A stretch of 64,000 nucleotides of DNA, from the NCBI GenBank assembly GCA_039613835.1, contig CP154827.1:1590001-1654000 (forward strand), written 5' to 3'. Below, piece after piece: positions 1 through 10,300 of the stretch. A program made the position numbers and the translations under genes. Origin of the DNA: Acetobacteraceae bacterium (GTDB taxonomy: Bacteria > Pseudomonadota > Alphaproteobacteria > Acetobacterales > Acetobacteraceae). The notes below the pieces were generated by a model. The model was not told the origin of the DNA. It made no database searches and was given only the letters and a program-made list of their open reading frames with translations. The first letter of the stretch is position 1; the number at the start of each line of letters is the position of its first letter.

Positions 1-2
1 GA

Positions 3-236
3 CGGAAATGGAGGGCGTGGAGAGCTGTGCGATACAATGTTTGGGACAAAGACGAACGCCTCCTGAAAGAGGTTGAAATCTTTGCCCCTTCTGTCGGTTC
101 GCCTGAGATCGCTATCCCTTCGGCGGACACCTTGAAGACGCCTCTTTCCAGAAGTAAAACGATTCCGGTCCTTTTGCCTGAGAGTTTCCGGGGCGGTTGC
201 TCCTTCGGCGCTGGTCAGAACCAGCCTCTCCCGTAA
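3..236 (+). CDS. Partial open frame at the left edge, product not recognised
   Basis: This frame is open from the window edge to a TAA at 234-236, so any gene would begin outside the window. The visible product starts near 'RAVRYNVWDKDERLLKE' and ends in a Gly/Pro-rich tail ('GAGQNQPLP'). I recognise no domain. A short charged segment is followed by a Ser/Pro-rich stretch, which could also be a decayed gene end. The next gene starts about 65 bases later with its own Shine-Dalgarno sequence, so operon linkage is unclear. Whether this is coding at all is uncertain. Confidence 0.2.
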   Translation, partial: RKWRAWRAVRYNVWDKDERLLKEVEIFAPSVGSPEIAIPSADTLKTPLSRSKTIPVLLPESFRGGCSFGAGQNQPLP

Positions 237-302
237 ATCGAGGCTTTACTCTTGGCAGAACTCCGGTTCTAAATCAACCATCGAAAACTTAAGGAAATGA
301 TT

Positions 303-611
303 GTGTCAAAACCTTTCATCGTACTCACCGAATTTTCCGTCGTGCCAGACTCTTTTGACGCGTTTTTTGAACTCTGCCTATTCGACAGCCGCCACTCCCT
401 CGGTGATGAGGAAGGCTGTCTCGGCTTCGATGTTCTGACGGATAATGACGACAAATGCGCGATTGTCCTGCACGAAACCTACAAAGACCGTGCCGCGTTT
501 GACGCGCATCTGCAAATGCCACATTTCAAAAAATTCGCGGAAGCGCTGAAAGAGCTTGAGGTTGAGGAGAAATATGTCCGGTTTTTCACCCATCAGGCCC
601 CAGCGCGATAA
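303..611 (+). CDS. Antibiotic biosynthesis monooxygenase (ABM) family protein, quinol-monooxygenase-like
   Basis: The product is about 100 residues, the usual size of a single ABM-fold (dimeric ferredoxin-like) protein such as YgiN. The typical layout is visible: an N-terminal strand ('FIVLTEFSVVPD'), a helix, an 'EEGCLGFDVL' strand, an 'IVLHETYKDRAAFDAH' strand-helix segment and 'HFKKFAEAL' near the end. Members are cofactor-free cytosolic oxygenases or small stress proteins; the substrate cannot be told. I chose GTG at 303 because the AAGGA Shine-Dalgarno at 291-296 is well spaced for it and abuts the in-frame ATG at 297. The next gene starts inside the 3' end of this one, suggesting co-transcription. 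Confidence 0.75.
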   Translation: MSKPFIVLTEFSVVPDSFDAFFELCLFDSRHSLGDEEGCLGFDVLTDNDDKCAIVLHETYKDRAAFDAHLQMPHFKKFAEALKELEVEEKYVRFFTHQAPAR

Positions 612-920
612 GATTTTTCCGTTCAGGCGCGCCGCGATTACCGGCGTTGCCCTGGCGGTACCGCTTCTCGCTGCGTGCTCCCGTGAGGATTTTCTGCTCT
701 CCAATGCGCGCACCGGTATGAATAATCCGGCATCAACTTATTGCATTCAAAAGGCGGTGGGTTGCAGATGGTCCGGGATGAAAAAGGCGTGCACGCTTTG
801 TGCCACCTTCCCGACGGGCGCATCATTGAAGAGTGGGGTCTCTTCCGCCAGGATCACCCAACGCAAAATCAGAGCCAGATGGCGACAATGCCAGCGCAGT
901 CGGGCAGGATCGGGAAATAA
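574..920 (+). pseudogene. DUF333-type lipoprotein, frameshifted
   Basis: The frame starts at ATG 574 behind a GAGGAGA Shine-Dalgarno at about 563-569. It encodes a basic stretch, a hydrophobic segment and a lipobox-like 'LLAAC', so an outer-membrane or periplasmic lipoprotein is expected. The DUF333 signature begins with 'NPASTYCIQ'. It then continues one frame over as 'GGGLQMVRDEKG', 'CHLPDGRIIEEWGLFRQ' and a TAA at 918-920. The break lies in the A run at 749-752, where one A appears to be missing. The family is small (hemolysin-like YoaF/DUF333), its role is poorly defined, and one corrected base would restore the gene. It overlaps the preceding ABM gene by 38 bases. Confidence 0.7.
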
Positions 921-1030
921 GTCTGCGCGCGTCAGATGGCGCACTGCCTGGCGGCGTGACGCGCCATCGCAGTGCCTCTGGACCTTCATGACGACCACCT
1001 GACAGGGTGCAGGCGGCCTCAGACAAGGGG

Positions 1031-2062
<1,032 letters not shown>

Positions 2063-2074
2063 TCACATTTTAAA

Positions 2075-2596
2075 TTAGGCTGACTGAAAGGATTTCTGCG
2101 CGCCGCGTGTCATGGCGACGATGCCGGTCCGCGCGACTTCCATCACGCCAAGCGGAAGCAACAGGTCGATGAAAGCCGTCACTTTATCGCTTGAACCTGT
2201 GACTTCATACACGCAGGATGTCGCGGAAACATCGACAATGCGAGCGTGAAAGGCATCGGCAATGCGCATGGCCTCCGTCCGCGGGTCACCGCGATTGACC
2301 ACTTTGATCAATGCCAGCTCCCGCCCGACATGCGGCCCCGGCTCACTGAGGTCAAGCACGCCATGCACCGGGACAAGACGCCCCAACTGCGCCTTGATCT
2401 GCGCGATGACCATCTCCGTTCCCGATGTCACAATGGTGATGCGCGACATATGATGGGCCGGGTCGATTTCCGAGACAGTGAGGCTTTCAATATTATAGCC
2501 GCGGCCTGAAAACAGCCCGACAACCCGGGCCAGCGCCCCGCTCTCATTTTCGATGATCACGGCGATGATCGCCGTTTTTATGGGTTCTTCTTTCAT
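2075..2596 (-). CDS. ilvH: Acetolactate synthase, small regulatory subunit
   Basis: The 173-residue product has an N-terminal ACT domain ('IAVIIENESGALARVVGLFS', about residues 10-29) and a C-terminal ALS_ss domain. It binds branched-chain amino acids, mainly valine, and gives feedback control to the catalytic subunit. Its ATG overlaps the TAA of ilvB by one base (TAATG), so the two subunits are translationally coupled. Length and order match intact family members. Confidence 0.96.
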   Translation of the reverse strand: MKEEPIKTAIIAVIIENESGALARVVGLFSGRGYNIESLTVSEIDPAHHMSRITIVTSGTEMVIAQIKAQLGRLVPVHGVLDLSEPGPHVGRELALIKVVNRGDPRTEAMRIADAFHARIVDVSATSCVYEVTGSSDKVTAFIDLLLPLGVMEVARTGIVAMTRGAQKSFQSA

Positions 2597-4392
2597 TAGA
2601 CCAACATTATGCCTTCATCGGTGATCCGCGCGGCGTCCGTCTGTCGGTCCGGCCCGAGAAGCATCTCATTATGCGCCGCCCCTGACGGAATCATGGGGAA
2701 ACAATTTTCATCAGGGCTCACACAGATTTCAGCGACAACGGAGCCCTTATGCGTCAACATCGTCTCAATCGCGGCATCCAGCTCACCAATGCAGGTGGCC
2801 CTGACGCCTTTGCCATGGAAGGCCTCGGCAAGCCGGGTGAAATCAGGCAGGGCCTCGCTGTAGGAATGGGCATAGCGTGAGCCGTGCAATAATTCCTGCC
2901 ATTGCCGCACCATGCCCATATACCGGTTATTCAGAATGAAGATTTTGACCGGCAGATCATATTGCGCCATCGTCCCGAGCTCCTGAATATTCATCAGGAT
3001 GGAAGCCTCGCCCGCAATATCAATGACCAGCCCCTCCGGATGGGCGATCTGTGCGCCGATTGCGGCGGGTAAGCCATAACCCATTGTTCCCAATCCGCCT
3101 GAAGTCAGCCAGTGATTCGGTGCATCGAAATGAAAATGCTGCGCCGCCCACATCTGATGTTGCCCGACTTCTGTCGAGACATACACATCCGTCTTCATCT
3201 TCCGTGTGGCTTCGTAAAGGCGTTTGATTGCGTGTTGGGGCCGGATGATTGCCGCCGGATCCATATCCTGCTTGAAAGCAAAACTATCAACGGCGCGCCA
3301 GCCATCAATCATCTGCCACCATTGAGACAGTTCATTTGGCCCGCCCTCCCACATCTCATTCAATGCCTGAAGAGTGAGACCGACATCACCGATAAGGGCG
3401 TAGTCCGCGCGGATGATTTTATTGATCTGCGCAGGGTCAATATCCGCGTGGATCTTGAGTGACCCCGGAGAGAATGTGTCGACCCGCCCCGTCACGCGGT
3501 CATCAAATCGCGCACCCAGGGCGATGAGAAGATCGCAATCATGCGTCGCCAGATTGGCTTCGTAACTGCCATGCATCCCCAACATGCCAAGGAAATGCGG
3601 GTCCGTCGTCGGGACGGCGCCCAGCCCCATCAAGGTTGAGGTGACGGGGAAGTCGGTTTTACGCACCAGCTCCCGCAACGCGGCGGAGGCACCTGGCCCC
3701 GCATTGATCACCCCACCCCCTGTGTAGAAGAGGGGCCGACGCGCCTTCTTCATCATGGCCATGGCTTCCCGGATCGCGGAAGGGTCCGGCCGGGTCTGCG
3801 GTGCATATGGGCGTCGCCGACTACCGAAGCGCGAGGGTGCCGCCTCAATCTTACCGACAGAAATATCCTTCGGGAGGTCAATCAGCACAGGGCCGGGCCG
3901 CCCCGTCGTCGCGACACGGAAGGCCTCCCGCACAATGGGCGCAAGGTCCTTCCCGTGTTTGACGAGGTAATTATATTTCGTCGCAGGGCGCGTGATGCCG
4001 GTCGTGTCCGCTTCCTGAAACGCATCATTGCCGATTAGCGCGGAAGGGACCTGTCCGCAAATACAGACGATCGGGATTGAGTCCATCAGGGCATCGACCA
4101 GGCCGGTCACGGCGTTGGTTGCGCCGGGGCCGCTTGTCACCAGCACGATGCCGGGCCTGCCCGTGGCGCGCGCATATCCCTCCGCCGCATGGACAGCCGC
4201 CTGCTCATGCCGGACAAGAATGTGACGAATATCATGTCGCTGGTGCAACGCGTCGTAAATCGGAAGGACCGCGCCGCCAGGATAGCCGAAAATAACATCA
4301 ACACCGTGCTCGACCAACAGGTCCAGAAGCTGCTGCGCGCCATTTTGCGCCGTTATTGACGATGTCGCGACCGGATGATCTGAATCGGACAT
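2596..4392 (-). CDS. ilvB: Acetolactate synthase, large catalytic subunit
   Basis: This roughly 600-residue ThDP- and FAD-dependent enzyme condenses pyruvate with pyruvate or 2-oxobutyrate, the first common step of branched-chain amino acid synthesis. The N-terminal domain shows 'GYPGGAVLPIYDAL' and the catalytic 'RHEQAAVHAAEGYARATG' region with its Glu. The C-terminal ThDP domain contains 'GLGTMGYGLPAAIGAQ' and 'IAGEASILMNIQEL'. I chose ATG 4392 because a GGGAGG Shine-Dalgarno lies 6-7 bases upstream; a TTG two codons earlier is less likely. It follows miaA on the same strand by about 40 bases, too short for a peptide attenuator, and none was seen. Confidence 0.96.
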   Translation of the reverse strand: MSDSDHPVATSSITAQNGAQQLLDLLVEHGVDVIFGYPGGAVLPIYDALHQRHDIRHILVRHEQAAVHAAEGYARATGRPGIVLVTSGPGATNAVTGLVDALMDSIPIVCICGQVPSALIGNDAFQEADTTGITRPATKYNYLVKHGKDLAPIVREAFRVATTGRPGPVLIDLPKDISVGKIEAAPSRFGSRRRPYAPQTRPDPSAIREAMAMMKKARRPLFYTGGGVINAGPGASAALRELVRKTDFPVTSTLMGLGAVPTTDPHFLGMLGMHGSYEANLATHDCDLLIALGARFDDRVTGRVDTFSPGSLKIHADIDPAQINKIIRADYALIGDVGLTLQALNEMWEGGPNELSQWWQMIDGWRAVDSFAFKQDMDPAAIIRPQHAIKRLYEATRKMKTDVYVSTEVGQHQMWAAQHFHFDAPNHWLTSGGLGTMGYGLPAAIGAQIAHPEGLVIDIAGEASILMNIQELGTMAQYDLPVKIFILNNRYMGMVRQWQELLHGSRYAHSYSEALPDFTRLAEAFHGKGVRATCIGELDAAIETMLTHKGSVVAEICVSPDENCFPMIPSGAAHNEMLLGPDRQTDAARITDEGIMLV

Positions 4393-4432
4393 AACCAACC
4401 TCCCTTTTGAGAAAGGGGGATTACCGCAAAAT

Positions 4433-5404
4433 TCAACAGCGCGTCAATCGCGCCCTTATAAATATTTCTAAACCTTCTAACGTTCTTTCCGAAAATTGCG
4501 TATATTGTTCAAATCTTTGCGATAAATTATACGTGTGCGCCGCGCTAGCAAGTTCGTGATGTCTAAACCACGTAGCTTGCCGCCTCGTATATTGTCCCGT
4601 CGCAAGGGTTGCACGTTCACGCGCCATCACCAGGGTCATATTTCCATCGAGAAATGCGATCAATTCCGGCACGCCATGGGCGCGCATGGCCGGGAGGGAA
4701 GGGGGTAAATTGCGGGCGCGCAAAGCCGTGACCTCCTCAATCGCGCCATGATCCAACATGGCATCAAAGCGGGCCGCGATCGCCGCGCGCAACGCGTCCC
4801 TCGGTGGGTCGAGTCGCAGAGCGATGAAGCTGCCTGAAGCGGCGGGAAGGGGCGATTCGCGCCGCCACCAGCTCAGGGTTTTACCCGTTCCGCGCCATAC
4901 CTCCCAGACGCGCGCCAGCCTCTGACCATCGGCCGGTGCGATCCGGCTGACCGCGTCAGGGTCAATCGTCTGGAGCATGGTATATAGCGATTCGGGTCCC
5001 TCAGCCGCGAGTTTATCGCGGACTTCCGCGCGGACTTCCGGCCCCGGGTCAGGCACTTCCGCCAGGCCCTCGATAAGGGCACGCAGATACATGCCCGTCC
5101 CGCCGCAGAAAATCGGCAATCTGCCCGATCCGAGAGCCGCTTCCATCTCATCCAGGGCGTGGCGACGCCACCAGGCGACACTTCCATTTTCCGCCGCGTC
5201 AAGGACACCGTAAAGACGATGCGGCACGGCCTGCATTTCCGCCTCTGACGGGCGTGCTGTCAGGATGCGCAGATCCCGGTAAACCTGCATGGAGTCCGCG
5301 TTGATGATGACCCCGTCAAAAAGCTGCGCGAGGGAAAATGCCAGAGCCGACTTGCCGGAGCACGTCGGTCCGGTCACAATAAGCGCGGTCGGCGTGTGTT
5401 GCAT
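4433..5404 (-). CDS. miaA: tRNA dimethylallyltransferase
   Basis: MiaA transfers the dimethylallyl group to A37 of tRNAs that read UNN codons. The P-loop 'GPTCSGKSALA' is near residues 12-22, followed by 'INADSMQVYRDL', which holds the catalytic Asp, and 'FCGGTGMYLRALIEGL'. The C-terminal half has the tRNA-binding 'GQYTRRQATWFRHH' motif. I chose the ATG at 5404 because the family starts just before 'TALIVTGPT'; an upstream frame extension would run into serB. The gene is divergent from serB, 39 bases apart, and its transcript probably runs into ilvB-ilvH-ilvC. Unlike several other RNA-modification genes here, it is intact. Confidence 0.95.
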   Translation of the reverse strand: MQHTPTALIVTGPTCSGKSALAFSLAQLFDGVIINADSMQVYRDLRILTARPSEAEMQAVPHRLYGVLDAAENGSVAWWRRHALDEMEAALGSGRLPIFCGGTGMYLRALIEGLAEVPDPGPEVRAEVRDKLAAEGPESLYTMLQTIDPDAVSRIAPADGQRLARVWEVWRGTGKTLSWWRRESPLPAASGSFIALRLDPPRDALRAAIAARFDAMLDHGAIEEVTALRARNLPPSLPAMRAHGVPELIAFLDGNMTLVMARERATLATGQYTRRQATWFRHHELASAAHTYNLSQRFEQYTQFSERTLEGLEIFIRARLTRC

Positions 5405-5443
5405 GCGTCGTTTGTGACACAGAAAAGAAGTTTCCGCGAGTTC

Positions 5444-6334
5444 ATGACCCACCCTTACGCACTCGTCCTTATTTTTGACCGCAAAGCGGGGCCCCTTCCC
5501 CCGGAAGCCGTCGATATTGCCCGCGCCATGGTCAAAGGAGCGCGGCCCGTCATTCTGTCAGAGGGGGAGGCTGTTGAGATCCCCTGCGGCAAACCCGGAA
5601 CGGGCGCCGCAACGCCGGCCACGATCCGCGCCGCACTGACCCCTCATCGGGTCGATGCGCTGCTTGTCAAACAGCGCGGCCGTCGTAAAGCCATCCTGAT
5701 TGCTGATATGGACAGCACAATCGTCGCGGATGAAACGCTGGGCCAGCTTGCCGCCTTGATCGGGTGCGGGGACGCGGTCAAACGCATCACAGATGCGACG
5801 ATGAACGGGACGCTCGACTTCGCGGCCGCCTTGACGGAGCGCGTCGCGCTGCTACGCGGGCACCCCGCCGCTTTGCTTGAAGATGTCTGGAAGACGACGC
5901 AAATCAATGAAGGTGCCAGAACGCTCGTCAAAACCATGCGCGCCCATAATGCCCGCACCGCCCTCGTCTCCGGCGGTTTCATATTCTTTACCTCCCGCGT
6001 CGCAGAGGCTTGCGGGTTTGATGAGCATCATGGAAATGTGCTGGGGATTGAGGATGGCACGCTCACCGGACGCCTCGCCGTGCCGATCCTCGGGCCTGAC
6101 AGTAAAAAGGCGCATTTGACCCGCCTCCTCGCTGAGCGCGGCGCGCAGCTCTCCGCAGCGCTGGCAACCGGTGATGGCGCCAATGACCTACCCATGTTGC
6201 ACCATGCCGGTTTTGGCATCGCCTTTCATGGCAAGCCGAAGTTAAGGGCGGAGGTGCCGCTTCAGGTCAATTTCACCACTTTGCGAAGCCTGCTTTTTGC
6301 CCAGGGCTACCGGGCTGAGGATTTCGTTGAGTAG
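5444..6334 (+). CDS. serB: Phosphoserine phosphatase
   Basis: SerB dephosphorylates phosphoserine in the last step of serine synthesis. It is a HAD-family enzyme of about 296 residues with all four motifs: 'ADMDSTIVADE' (nucleophile and acid/base Asp), 'LVSGGFIFFTSRVAE', a Lys in the 'GPDSKKAHLTRLL' segment, and 'ATGDGANDLPML'. The roughly 85-residue N-terminal extension is typical of the long proteobacterial form. I chose ATG 5444 because upstream in-frame codons would reach into the divergent miaA start. No downstream partner is on this strand; a tRNA gene follows on the other strand. Confidence 0.95.
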   Translation: MTHPYALVLIFDRKAGPLPPEAVDIARAMVKGARPVILSEGEAVEIPCGKPGTGAATPATIRAALTPHRVDALLVKQRGRRKAILIADMDSTIVADETLGQLAALIGCGDAVKRITDATMNGTLDFAAALTERVALLRGHPAALLEDVWKTTQINEGARTLVKTMRAHNARTALVSGGFIFFTSRVAEACGFDEHHGNVLGIEDGTLTGRLAVPILGPDSKKAHLTRLLAERGAQLSAALATGDGANDLPMLHHAGFGIAFHGKPKLRAEVPLQVNFTTLRSLLFAQGYRAEDFVE

Positions 6335-6539
6335 GTGAGATGCGCGACTGATGACGTCGTCAAAGCTGACGAAAGCGGATTTTGCAAAAACCCGTCCGGA
6401 TGCCCCACCCGATTTTCGTTGCCCCCAAATTTTCCCCTAGATTCGGGCGCTTGCATGACAAGGGGTGAAGACCTTACGGCGGAAAGCCGGGCAAAATCGG
6501 GAGGTGTAAGAAGGGAAGAAAGGCCGTGATAACGGATCA

Positions 6540-6625
6540 TGGTGGAGAGGGTTGGATTCGAACCAACGTAGGCGTACGCCAGCGGATTTACAGTCCGCCC
6601 CCTTTAGCCACTCGGGCACCTCTCC
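6540..6625 (-). tRNA. tRNA-Tyr (anticodon GTA), CCA encoded
   Basis: Read on the minus strand, the sequence begins GGAGAGG and ends CCTCTCC-A-CCA, giving a seven-base acceptor stem. The anticodon arm has stem GCGGA/TCCGC with loop CTGTAAA, so the anticodon is GTA. A long variable arm, typical of class II tRNA-Tyr, precedes the T arm (GGTTCGAATCC). Confidence 0.97.
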
Positions 6626-6729
6626 GTTCGGTTGTTGCGGGATATGGCTTTCTACACGATCTGTCAACGCCCTTCCGTCAAAGCAGGCCGCTTTTGTCAC
6701 ATGACGGCAGGCGCGACTTCGCTTATAGG

Positions 6730-7503
6730 GTGAACCATGTCGAGACACAACAAACGCGATCGCCACACGGAGCACGCGGCCGCCCCCGCCATAAGGGGCA
6801 GGCCGGTTATTGGATGTACGGTTTACATGCCGTGACATCCGCTCTCAAAAATCCTCATCGGCAGGCCCATGAACTGCTTGTGACACGGGAGGCTGCGCAA
6901 GCGCTCTCTCAGATCGAGATCATGCAGGCCGTGGCCCCGCAGATTGTTGATCGCAGCCGCATTGACCCCCTTTGTGGTCGCGATGCGGTGCATCAGGGCA
7001 TCGCCTTGCGCGTCGCCCCTCTGGCGCCTTTCGCGATAGAGGATCTATCCGATCGGGAGGGGACGATCCTGATCCTCGATCAGGTAACGGACCCACGCAA
7101 TATCGGAGCCATTCTGCGCTCCGCCGCCGCCTTTAACGCGGCGGGCATTATCCTTCAGGACCGCCACGCCCCGCAAGAAAGCGGGGTGATGGCAAAAGCC
7201 GCGTCCGGCGCGCTGGATGTCGTTCCGGTGGTGCGTGAGGTCAATCTCTCCCGCGCGATCGCGCAGTTGCAGAAAGCGGGATATTGGGTCATCGGCCTGG
7301 ATACCGGAGGCAACATCCTGTCACGGGAGGGTCTGGGGGAGAGACGCGCGGCGCTTGTTCTCGGGGCGGAGGGGGAAGGTTTACGTCGCCTGACCCGCGA
7401 ACATTGTGACGAAATCGCGCGATTGCACATGCAGGGCGACATGGAGAGTCTCAATGTCTCCGTCGCCGCCTCTGTCGCGCTCTATGAGCTCGCCCGGCCG
7501 TAA
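6730..7503 (+). CDS. rlmB: SpoU/TrmH-family RNA 2'-O-methyltransferase (RlmB-like)
   Basis: This SPOUT-fold protein is expected to methylate ribose 2'-OH, in RlmB at G2251 of 23S rRNA, from SAM. Motif 1 'DPRNIGAILRSAAAF', motif 2 'LVLGAEGEGL' and motif 3 'MESLNVSVAASVALYE' are all present in the C-terminal half. The N-terminal substrate-binding domain starts with 'YWMYGLHAVTSAL'. The start is uncertain. GTG 6730 is in frame, but ATG 6737 (product 'MSRHNKRDRH...') lies in another frame and would need a one-base shift near 6790 (the CCCCCGCC region). RlmB versus a TrmH paralogue cannot be separated by eye. Confidence 0.8.
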   Translation: MNHVETQQTRSPHGARGRPRHKGQAGYWMYGLHAVTSALKNPHRQAHELLVTREAAQALSQIEIMQAVAPQIVDRSRIDPLCGRDAVHQGIALRVAPLAPFAIEDLSDREGTILILDQVTDPRNIGAILRSAAAFNAAGIILQDRHAPQESGVMAKAASGALDVVPVVREVNLSRAIAQLQKAGYWVIGLDTGGNILSREGLGERRAALVLGAEGEGLRRLTREHCDEIARLHMQGDMESLNVSVAASVALYELARP

Positions 7504-7758
7504 AGTCTGGCCAACGCGGCGGGATGAGATGCGTGCACGACATCGCGCTGTAAGGGGCACGCCATCTATCTATCCAGAATCAGTAAGAAGAGCGTAGCAG
7601 GCCGTTACCAAGGTTGCCGCGCCCTCCAAGGCGCGCAGTTTGCAAGTGTAAGGTCAGAGACCCCGCGTCGCAACCTGATCATGGTTCTCATTTCAACGGG
7701 CAGTTGGCCTTTACAATTATCAAGCGAGACGTCACCGCATCAACAGCGTAAAGATTTT

Positions 7759-8492
7759 ATGCTATCACGGTTTTTTGCCAGAACGGCCAGACGATGACCG
7801 CAGGCTTGCTTGAGGCAAAGGGCGACGCCGTGATTATCATGGATGCGGACCTTCAGGACCCGCCGGACCTCATCCCTGAAATGCTGGCAAAATGGCGTGA
7901 CGATGCGGATGTCGTTCTCGCACGACGTGTGGACCGGTCATCTGACGGCCATGCGAAGCGCCTGACCGCCGCCTGGTTTTACCGCGTCCACAACGCCCTT
8001 TCCAAAGTGAAAATTCCTGAAAATGTGGGTGATTTCCGTTTGGTGGACCGCGCCGTCATCAATGCGCTGGCGCAATTGCCGGAACGCCGAAGATTCATGA
8101 AGGGCCTGTTCGCGTGGGTTGGGTTTCAGACCGAGACGATCGATTACACGCGCCCACCCCGCCTCGCGGGTGAAACGTCCTTTTCCAGACTCGCCCTCTG
8201 GAATCTCGCGCTTGAAAGCATTACGGGGTTCTCAAAGATCCCGCTCAGGATCTGGACATATATCGGTTTTTCCGGCGCCTGCGTGGCGGCCCTATATGGG
8301 ATGTTCATCCTCGTGCGGACCCTGATTACCGGGACCAATGCGCCCGACTATCCGTCCCTTTTCTGCGCCGTGATCTTCTTCGGGTCCGTGCAGATCATGA
8401 GCATCGGGATGTTGGGCGAGTATATCGGGCGCATTTATATGGAGGCGAAACAACGGCCTCTCTTTATAAAGAGGCGCGTCTACGCGGAGTGA
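7759..8492 (+). pseudogene. GtrB/DPM1-type polyprenyl-phosphate glycosyltransferase, 5'-truncated
   Basis: The C-terminal two thirds of a family 2 glycosyltransferase are clear: 'KGDAVIIMDADLQDPPDL' holds the DxD metal site, 'GDFRLVDRAV' follows, and two membrane helices lie near residues 160-185 and 190-215, ending in 'GEYIGRIYMEAKQRP'. Such enzymes move a hexose from a nucleotide sugar to undecaprenyl phosphate at the inner membrane. The first 70-80 residues (the 'VPVYNEE' region) are missing. Just upstream, 'DFMLSRFF' at 7753-7776 continues as 'GQ..TMTAGL' only after a shift in the T6 run at 7771-7776. Bases 7504-7758 show no recognisable remainder. It is tail-to-tail with a GtrII-type gene. 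Confidence 0.7.
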
Positions 8493-10166
8493 TCATTGGA
8501 TCGGACAGGCGCGGCTGAAATCAACCAGAATCCGGTCGCCTGTCTGATAAAGGCTATAATAACGGCGGGCGATCTGATGATCAAAACGGCATGATTGCCG
8601 CATTGCCGCGGCCGCCCTCATCGGAAAGGCAGAACTCTCTTCATCGAAGCCGAAATATGTCGCGTTGCTCTGCAGGCCAAATTCTTTGAGGATGACATCA
8701 TTCCATCCTCAGATTTTGAACATTGTGAGAAGCGCGTCCAAATGGGGTGAGGAGCGATTTTAAAAAATCACGCGCGCTTTTGGGTCAACTGGCACCGGGT
8801 CCGAATCCCCCCAGGATGAAAAGACGCGCAGCGCAACCGGCTGCCCGTGACTCGCCGTATAAATATCTTCCACAATCCCGGCGGCGAGCCTGTTTTCAAA
8901 AAGCGCCTGAGCATGTGCGGCATTACCCCACTCATAAGCCATCATTAATTGAGTGAGGAGCATCCATCCACTCAGCAAAATCGGCACGCGCCGCCAGCTT
9001 CTGAATGCCGCATGTCGACCGATGAGGAAGCATGTTGCCAGGCCTAGAAAAACACCCCCACTCATGAGCACGCGTACGTCGAAGACGGGTATGGCGAGGA
9101 TCGTCATGACGCCCGGCATGGAGATTACGGCCACGCCCAGCATGAGAATGGCGAAGATACCGCCCCGGACACCGCGAGATCTGTAAGCTTGAAGGCCAAG
9201 GCCCGCGACACCCCCAATCAAGCCGATGAGGAGGATCCGCGCATGATTACTCCGCGCATACTCATTGAGATATAGTCTGACAAATTGAGCGATGTGGCGC
9301 GCGATGATGTGGGGGTTGAATGTCGTCGCAGCATGCAGGTGCAGATAATCGAAATTGAATCCTTCCAGATGGAGAAGGAATGTTTCAGCCTTATAGGCGC
9401 AGAGCGCGGCGACGAGACAGAGGAGATTTTTGACATAATAGAGCGACGCAGCTTTGATGCCGCCCTCCAACATCTGAAAAAGCGTGCTGAGGCAAAGCAG
9501 GACGAGAAACATATTCACTGCCGGCTGATATAAATTGACGGTCAGGAAAAGGGCCGAAGCCACAGTCAGATATCGACGCAAACCTGTCATGGGCGCGGAG
9601 AGTGAGAGTGCTGCAACAGCCGTCGCGAGCGCCATTGACTGATAAAGCGAGTCGACACGGTAAGAGAGATTTTCGAGGAAATATGGCGAGCAGACGATAG
9701 AGCTAAGGGCAAGAAAGCCCGAAAGACGGTTAAAGCGCCATGCCGTGGAAAGCGACGTCAAAGCCAGAGACAGAATAGCGACGGACAGGATCTGCGTGAG
9801 TGGGGCAATGTCATACTGATGGAACGTCGCATTTAGGGCGATAAAAAGCAGTTCGGAGAGATAACGCCCGTTCGCCGCCATGCCGATATAAGGGTAGAGC
9901 GCGCGCCCATGATCGTCGATAAGGTAGAAATTTGCGTGAATGATCGGATAAGCAAATAACCCAATTAAAATGAGGGACAGGAAAAAACGTATCAGAAATT
10001 CTTCCTTGTCGGAAACGCGCTCGAAAAACATAATTTCCTCGGCTGAAATATCGTCATTACGGGATGAAAATCCGGATGGGTAGGAGACGCCGATGGATGA
10101 TCCTGACGAATAAAGCTTGAACTGCGCTCCATCGCACCCGACATGATCTACAATATCAGACCTCAT
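8493..10166 (-). pseudogene. GtrII-family membrane glucosyltransferase, 3' end frameshifted
   Basis: The first 468 codons form a polytopic membrane protein of the GtrII type, with roughly ten hydrophobic segments. The conserved front 'LIDDHGRALYPYIGMAANGRYLSELL' region has the acidic pair seen in these enzymes, followed by 'NLSYRVDSLYQSMALA'. GtrII proteins move glucose from a lipid carrier to O-antigen on the periplasmic side. The reading frame stops at 8760-8762 beside the A6 run at 8762-8767, but homologous coding resumes downstream. One frame over comes 'FLKSLLTPFGRASHN', then, after a second shift near 8710, 'ILKEFGLQSNATYFGFDEE' and finally 'RILVDFSRACPIQ' with a TGA at 8493-8495. At least two indels are therefore needed. 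The likely donor partner is the adjacent GtrB-like remnant. Confidence 0.7.
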
Positions 10167-10186
10167 TTTACAGAGAGAAGACCTGC

Positions 10187-10300
10187 ATGGCCGCTCCCAA
10201 AAACCGCGTCGATGTCCCTGCTATCGGGGTGAAACATCTGATCATCATGCAGAGCTTTCTTGTTGCCTTTATCGTTCTGGTCGCGTTGATTAATCGTTAG
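10187..10300 (+). CDS. Small single-pass membrane protein (37 aa), unknown
   Basis: ATG 10187 to TAG 10298-10300 encodes a basic N-terminus ('MAAPKNRVDVPAIGVKH') followed by one hydrophobic helix ('LIIMQSFLVAFIVLVALI') and a short 'NR' tail. That is a coherent topology for a small inner-membrane protein. An AGAGAGAAG purine stretch precedes the start by about 7 bases. It begins 20 bases from the divergent GtrII-type gene and overlaps the end of znuB by 11 bases. No family is recognised. Confidence 0.45.
   Translation: MAAPKNRVDVPAIGVKHLIIMQSFLVAFIVLVALINR

Noticed and set aside
6526..6729. In-frame upstream extension of the RlmB-like gene
   Set aside because: It runs through the tRNA-Tyr gene, so the start must be downstream.
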